DNA from: Kerstersia similis
GTDB lineage: Bacteria; Pseudomonadota; Gammaproteobacteria; Burkholderiales; Burkholderiaceae_B
Reading direction: 5' to 3'
NCBI RefSeq assembly: GCF_965139615.1
Contig: NZ_CBCSIQ010000035.1
Coordinates: 1-34,165, forward strand
Length of the DNA stretch: 34,165 nucleotides
The notes under the pieces were generated by a model that worked only from the letters and a program-made list of their open reading frames with translations, did not search any database and was not told the origin of the DNA. A program made the position numbers and the translations under genes. Below, piece by piece: positions 31,435 through 34,165 of this stretch (positions are counted from its first letter, which is position 1; every line of letters begins with the position of its first letter).

Positions 31435-31463
31435 TTGACATGCTGAGCCGGCTGCGTTAATAT
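31435..31463 (+). promoter_or_regulatory. Promoter of tRNA-Cys
   Basis: A perfect -35 TTGACA (31435-31440) and a -10-like TAATAT (31458-31463) are spaced by 17 bp. Transcription would begin near 31470, about 73 bases upstream of the mature tRNA. Confidence 0.75.
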
Positions 31464-31542
31464 TTAAAGCTTCACGACGGCGAAGGTCAACCTACACAGC
31501 CCAGAGCTGGCAGGCCAGACCCCCAGGCTGATTCGTGCTGCT

Positions 31543-31616
31543 GGCGCAATGGCAGAGTGGTTATGCAGCGGATTGCAAATCCGTGTACGTCGGTTCGATT
31601 CCGGCTTGCGCCTCCA
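31543..31616 (+). tRNA. tRNA-Cys (GCA anticodon)
   Basis: 74-base tRNA with CCA encoded. The acceptor arms are GGCGCAA (31543-31549) and TTGCGCC (31606-31612), with discriminator U at 31613. The anticodon loop is TTGCAAA with anticodon GCA at 31575-31577, reading Cys codons, and the T loop has GTTCGATTC. A promoter lies upstream and a terminator follows at once, so it is a single-tRNA unit. Confidence 0.97.
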
Positions 31617-31624
31617 GTAACATC

Positions 31625-31656
31625 AAAGGCTTACGCAAACGCGTAGGCCTTTTTTG
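31625..31656 (+). terminator. Intrinsic terminator of tRNA-Cys
   Basis: AAAGGCTTACGC (31625-31636) and GCGTAGGCCTTT (31641-31652) form a 12-position stem with one U-G pair and an AAAC loop, followed by a T-run. It begins 9 bases after the tRNA CCA end. Confidence 0.9.
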
Positions 31657-31778
31657 TTTTCTGTTTAGGTTTTTTGGCATCGCCCGTTGCATGGCAGGCT
31701 TTCTATTTCCACAGCGATCACCGATTGCCGTAAAACGGTGTGCGCCGCTGCCACAAAACCCTTCTCCCGCATCCGCAT

Positions 31779-32468
31779 TCATGCAAATTCAAGCCTTGCC
31801 AGATCAAGCAGCGTGAACTCACGCCCAAAGACAGCGCCAGTATCAATGTGATAGACGTTTCCCAGCACCATGGGTTCCGCGAGTGGCGTGTGGCCAACAA
31901 CGACCGCGCGTATCCCTTCTACCCCCACTGCATTCTGTGTGCTGGCACGCTCTCGGGACCACATGGCCATGCTGCTGACATTGCGTGCTTTGGTCGCGCC
32001 TTGTTCCCCCTGCAACGCGGAGATGAAGGCCTGCCAGCTCCTGCGCGGCACATCGGCATGCACCAAGCCCACCAGGCCTGCCGCCGTTTCCACTTCGATG
32101 GCGCAAGGCAATTCCGCCATGGCCCGGGCGATACGCTCCTGCGCTTCGCGTGGTTGATCTATGTTCCAGGCACCGCCATTCTCGCGGTAATTGGCCGCCT
32201 GCATGCGACCGTTCGGCCAGCGCAGGGCCATGTCATCGTGGTTGCCCATGACGGAATGGAACCAGGGCTTTGCCAGCCAATCCAGCACCGCAGGGTTTTC
32301 CGGGCCTCGGTCCACCAGGTCTCCCACGGCAAACAGGCGATCCCGCCCGGTGTCAAAGCCTATGCGCCGTAACGCCGCATCCAGTTTCGAGTAGCAGCCA
32401 TGGATATCCCCCACGGCAAAGTCCCGGCCCACGGGGTTGATCGAGAAATGCTGCACCTTCATTGCCAT
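31779..32468 (-). CDS. PPP-family metallophosphatase (lambda-phosphatase/PphA type)
   Basis: 229-residue serine/threonine protein phosphatase-like enzyme. The three PPP metal-binding motifs are present: GDIHG (residues 20-24), GDLVDRG (49-55) and GNHDD (75-79). A later His in VVGHTPL and the HIDTGAVFG block near the C-terminus complete the two-metal site. Relatives include phage lambda phosphatase and E. coli PphA/PphB, which remove phosphate from proteins; some relatives act on small molecules or diadenosine polyphosphates, so the substrate is open. The start at 32468 is chosen because AGG lies about 4 bases upstream. ATGs at 32462 and 32480 are also possible; the long N-terminal frame to 32648 is not conserved. 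It lies 145 bp downstream of the small tail-anchored gene on the same strand. Confidence 0.88.
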   Translation of the reverse strand: MAMKVQHFSINPVGRDFAVGDIHGCYSKLDAALRRIGFDTGRDRLFAVGDLVDRGPENPAVLDWLAKPWFHSVMGNHDDMALRWPNGRMQAANYRENGGAWNIDQPREAQERIARAMAELPCAIEVETAAGLVGLVHADVPRRSWQAFISALQGEQGATKARNVSSMAMWSRERASTQNAVGVEGIRAVVVGHTPLAEPMVLGNVYHIDTGAVFGREFTLLDLARLEFA

Positions 32469-32613
32469 GCACCTGCCCATGAACCTGCTGCCCGCACCTG
32501 CGCAGACTATTTGCGCCTGGAGAACCCTCACCAGGCCTGTCCTGTCCGGCACATGCGGGACTGACACGCACCCGTCATTTTCAATACCAGCCCGTGAGGC
32601 CGGACGCCAATGG

Positions 32614-32931
32614 CTATAGCAGGTAGTACAGCAAGACCGCCACAACAATGATGGCTACCGCCAGGCTGGCAATATTGAGCCAGGCACCCGCTTTTCGGCC
32701 TGTTTCCGCTGCCTCCAGCGACGCCTCGGCCATCTGGTTTTCCAGTTCAGTATCGTAGGCAGCCATGAACTCCTGCTCTCGGCCAGGAAAGCTCTTGGCT
32801 GCAGCCTCTGCTTCGACACGCAGTTCATCAGAACGCCGCGTCGGAGAAACGGCAGCCGCCTGAATTTCCACTTGGGCTTCCGCCGCATGAAGCCGTGCCA
32901 GTTCTATTGCGCTGTGTTTGACTTCAGACAT
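32614..32931 (-). CDS. Small tail-anchored hypothetical protein
   Basis: 105-residue protein that I do not recognise. Residues 1-80 are highly charged, Ala/Glu-rich and probably helical. A single hydrophobic segment at the extreme C-terminus (about 84-105, LNIASLAVAIIVVAVLLYYLL) would anchor it in the inner membrane with the body in the cytoplasm. GGAGG lies 5 bases upstream of the ATG at 32931, strong support for the start. The helical region is short for a scaffold. It may share a transcript with the downstream phosphatase. Function unknown. Confidence 0.7.
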   Translation of the reverse strand: MSEVKHSAIELARLHAAEAQVEIQAAAVSPTRRSDELRVEAEAAAKSFPGREQEFMAAYDTELENQMAEASLEAAETGRKAGAWLNIASLAVAIIVVAVLLYYLL

Positions 32932-33118
32932 CGCTTACCTCCGCTTGTACGATAAGTCCATCATACCTGAGAAGCCTTGGCCTGCCGGGGTAACACCAGC
33001 GCTTGCCGCATGCCGATGCCAGCCGGCCATCCCGTACTTACGCCAGCAATCGTCCTGGGCCCGCATGCCCGCGTCAGACAGTTGCCATGCCATCGCGATA
33101 CACCGCCTCCGCCAAGGA

Positions 33119-34045
33119 TTATCGGAGTGCCCCCGGCGGCAAGAGTTCCAGCCCGGTTCGACGCACGAACTCTTCATAGCTGATGGGCGCGCCGGCTTTG
33201 GTATCGGCACGATTGGCTTGCCAATGCACCCAGGCCCGACCACTGCTGGCGTCATAGACGACCTTATAGATATAGCTGGGAACAGCCACCTGGCCTGCGC
33301 CAATCGTAGGCGCCCCCGCTTCGTACACCGGCCCGGTGAAGATATAGACATCCCCCTTGGCCCGCTGCACGTATTTGCGCGTGTCCTGTTCGATGCGGCT
33401 CCAGGCGCCACCATTGTGAACCTGGTTCTGCGGCACCATATTGGCCAGGGAAAAGCTTTGTGCCATGGCTTCCGCAGTATGCATGTCGCCAGCCGGCGCC
33501 ATATGGCCGCGGGAGTAGCCCGAACCACGGTAGTCTGCCAATGCCGCACGCTCTGCCTGCGGCAGACGCGCTTCCGCATAGAACCGGTCCGTGCGCCCGA
33601 TTCCTTGCCCTGCTTCCAACATCTGACGGTTGAGACGCTGCGCGACAAAGACCGGCGTTTTCTGCTGACCACTATGGAGGATGGCAAATGCACTGAAACA
33701 CAGTTCGCGCAGCGCTGGCTGCGCAGGCACGACCGGCGCATGGCGTTCCGGAAAAAATTGTGGGCAGCCGGCAAAGACTGTCTGAACCTGCGCCTGCCCT
33801 GCCGCATGACCGGGCGCCTCCTCCTGCCAGCCCATCCGGGACAGAATAGGCTCCAGCGACAGCTGGTCGCGCCATTCAGGATGCAGGGCACAACTGGCAG
33901 CCAGGAACGAGGCCAGCGCAGATGCACCCAAGGTTCGAAAGAAGCGCCCCGCTTTCCCGCCTGTTACCCTGGCCCGGGTTCGGCTACTGCTGGTTTTTGA
34001 TGCAACGGTTTTCTTGCGGGACGCGGTATTTTTCTTGGAGCTCAT
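33119..34045 (-). CDS. DNA/RNA non-specific endonuclease (NUC family), probable lipoprotein
   Basis: 308-residue NUC (beta-beta-alpha-metal) endonuclease. A very basic N-terminus (residues 1-37, Lys/Arg/Ser-rich) precedes a hydrophobic stretch with lipobox-like LAASC (Cys52), so it is probably exported and possibly lipid-anchored. The catalytic stretch is DYRGSGYSRGHMAPAGDM (171-188), with general base His181. The metal-ligand region NMVPQNQVHNGGAW (202-215) follows, then DVYIFTGPVY. The family consensus is DRGH, and here the Asp is Ser178, a recurring variant in secreted relatives as far as I recall. The start at 34045 gives a sensible export signal but has no clear ribosome binding site. 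It could serve nutrient scavenging or competitor DNA degradation; no immunity gene or secretion cassette is adjacent. Confidence 0.85.
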   Translation of the reverse strand: MSSKKNTASRKKTVASKTSSSRTRARVTGGKAGRFFRTLGASALASFLAASCALHPEWRDQLSLEPILSRMGWQEEAPGHAAGQAQVQTVFAGCPQFFPERHAPVVPAQPALRELCFSAFAILHSGQQKTPVFVAQRLNRQMLEAGQGIGRTDRFYAEARLPQAERAALADYRGSGYSRGHMAPAGDMHTAEAMAQSFSLANMVPQNQVHNGGAWSRIEQDTRKYVQRAKGDVYIFTGPVYEAGAPTIGAGQVAVPSYIYKVVYDASSGRAWVHWQANRADTKAGAPISYEEFVRRTGLELLPPGALR

Positions 34046-34165
34046 GCGACGGGTATCTGTTTGCTGCCGGGGACGGCACCATGTCGGCAAGTCCCCATTG
34101 GCATTGTAGCCTTTCGCACAAATATCCAGTTTTCCAGGCCGATCCCCCACATCAGACCCACCCCC

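Noticed and set aside
31543..31616. tRNA-Cys considered as an integration site for a mobile element
   Set aside because: I see no integrase, no duplicated tRNA 3' end and no element boundary on either side within the window.

Overview
The window looks like a chromosomal segment of a betaproteobacterium of the order Burkholderiales, most likely family Alcaligenaceae. This rests on gene content, moderately high GC, consensus sigma70 promoters and AGGAG-type ribosome binding sites; there is no rRNA or other species marker, so the placement is an inference. Almost all genes lie on the minus strand. I see no plasmid, phage, transposon or CRISPR signature.

Layout. (1) 49-1330: a gtrA-gtrB pair (flippase and lipid-linked glycosyltransferase). 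(2) 1658-2838: a Xre/RES toxin-antitoxin operon whose promoter is overlaid by two 13-bp direct repeats. (3) 2844-4985: an unknown five-helix membrane protein and a trimethylamine-monooxygenase-type flavin monooxygenase (tmm), each followed by an intrinsic terminator. (4) 5556-6983: an exported protein built of PPC-like beta-sandwich modules. (5) 7011-7889: tehB. (6) 8065-18068: a phenylpropionate/cinnamate catabolic locus. hcaE-hcaF-hcaC-hcaB-hcaD make the ring-hydroxylating dioxygenase and dihydrodiol dehydrogenase, mhpB and mhpC cleave the ring and hydrolyse the product, a DUF485 protein and an ActP-type symporter follow, and a strong terminator ends the run. The LysR regulator hcaR is divergent from hcaE, with a dyad between them. 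(7) 18156-18872: an MgtC/SapB family membrane protein. (8) 18888-29048: a surface-adhesin locus with a 2814-residue trimeric autotransporter adhesin, an OmpA/BamE-type lipoprotein like Acinetobacter TpgA, and a lipoprotein with a SecD P1-head-like domain; paired hairpins separate the genes. (9) 29049-31346: long regulatory DNA with several dyads, an AraC-type regulator, an AT-rich stretch and one small unknown ORF. (10) 31435-31656: tRNA-Cys with promoter and terminator. (11) 31779-34045: a PPP-family metallophosphatase, a small tail-anchored protein and a DNA/RNA non-specific endonuclease.

How the genes work together. The hca-mhp run would convert 3-phenylpropionate or cinnamate through the dihydrodiol and the catechol to a ring-cleavage product, then to 2-hydroxypentadienoate plus succinate or fumarate. 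The hydratase, aldolase and acetaldehyde dehydrogenase (mhpD, mhpE, mhpF) are not in the window and must be supplied elsewhere. The symporter pair in the same run may import the aromatic acid. In the adhesin locus the two lipoproteins are plausible helpers for export or cell-wall anchoring of the giant fibre. The least described arrangements are the adhesin plus two-lipoprotein cassette, the hca-mhp-symporter operon, and the dense regulatory dyads upstream of the adhesin.
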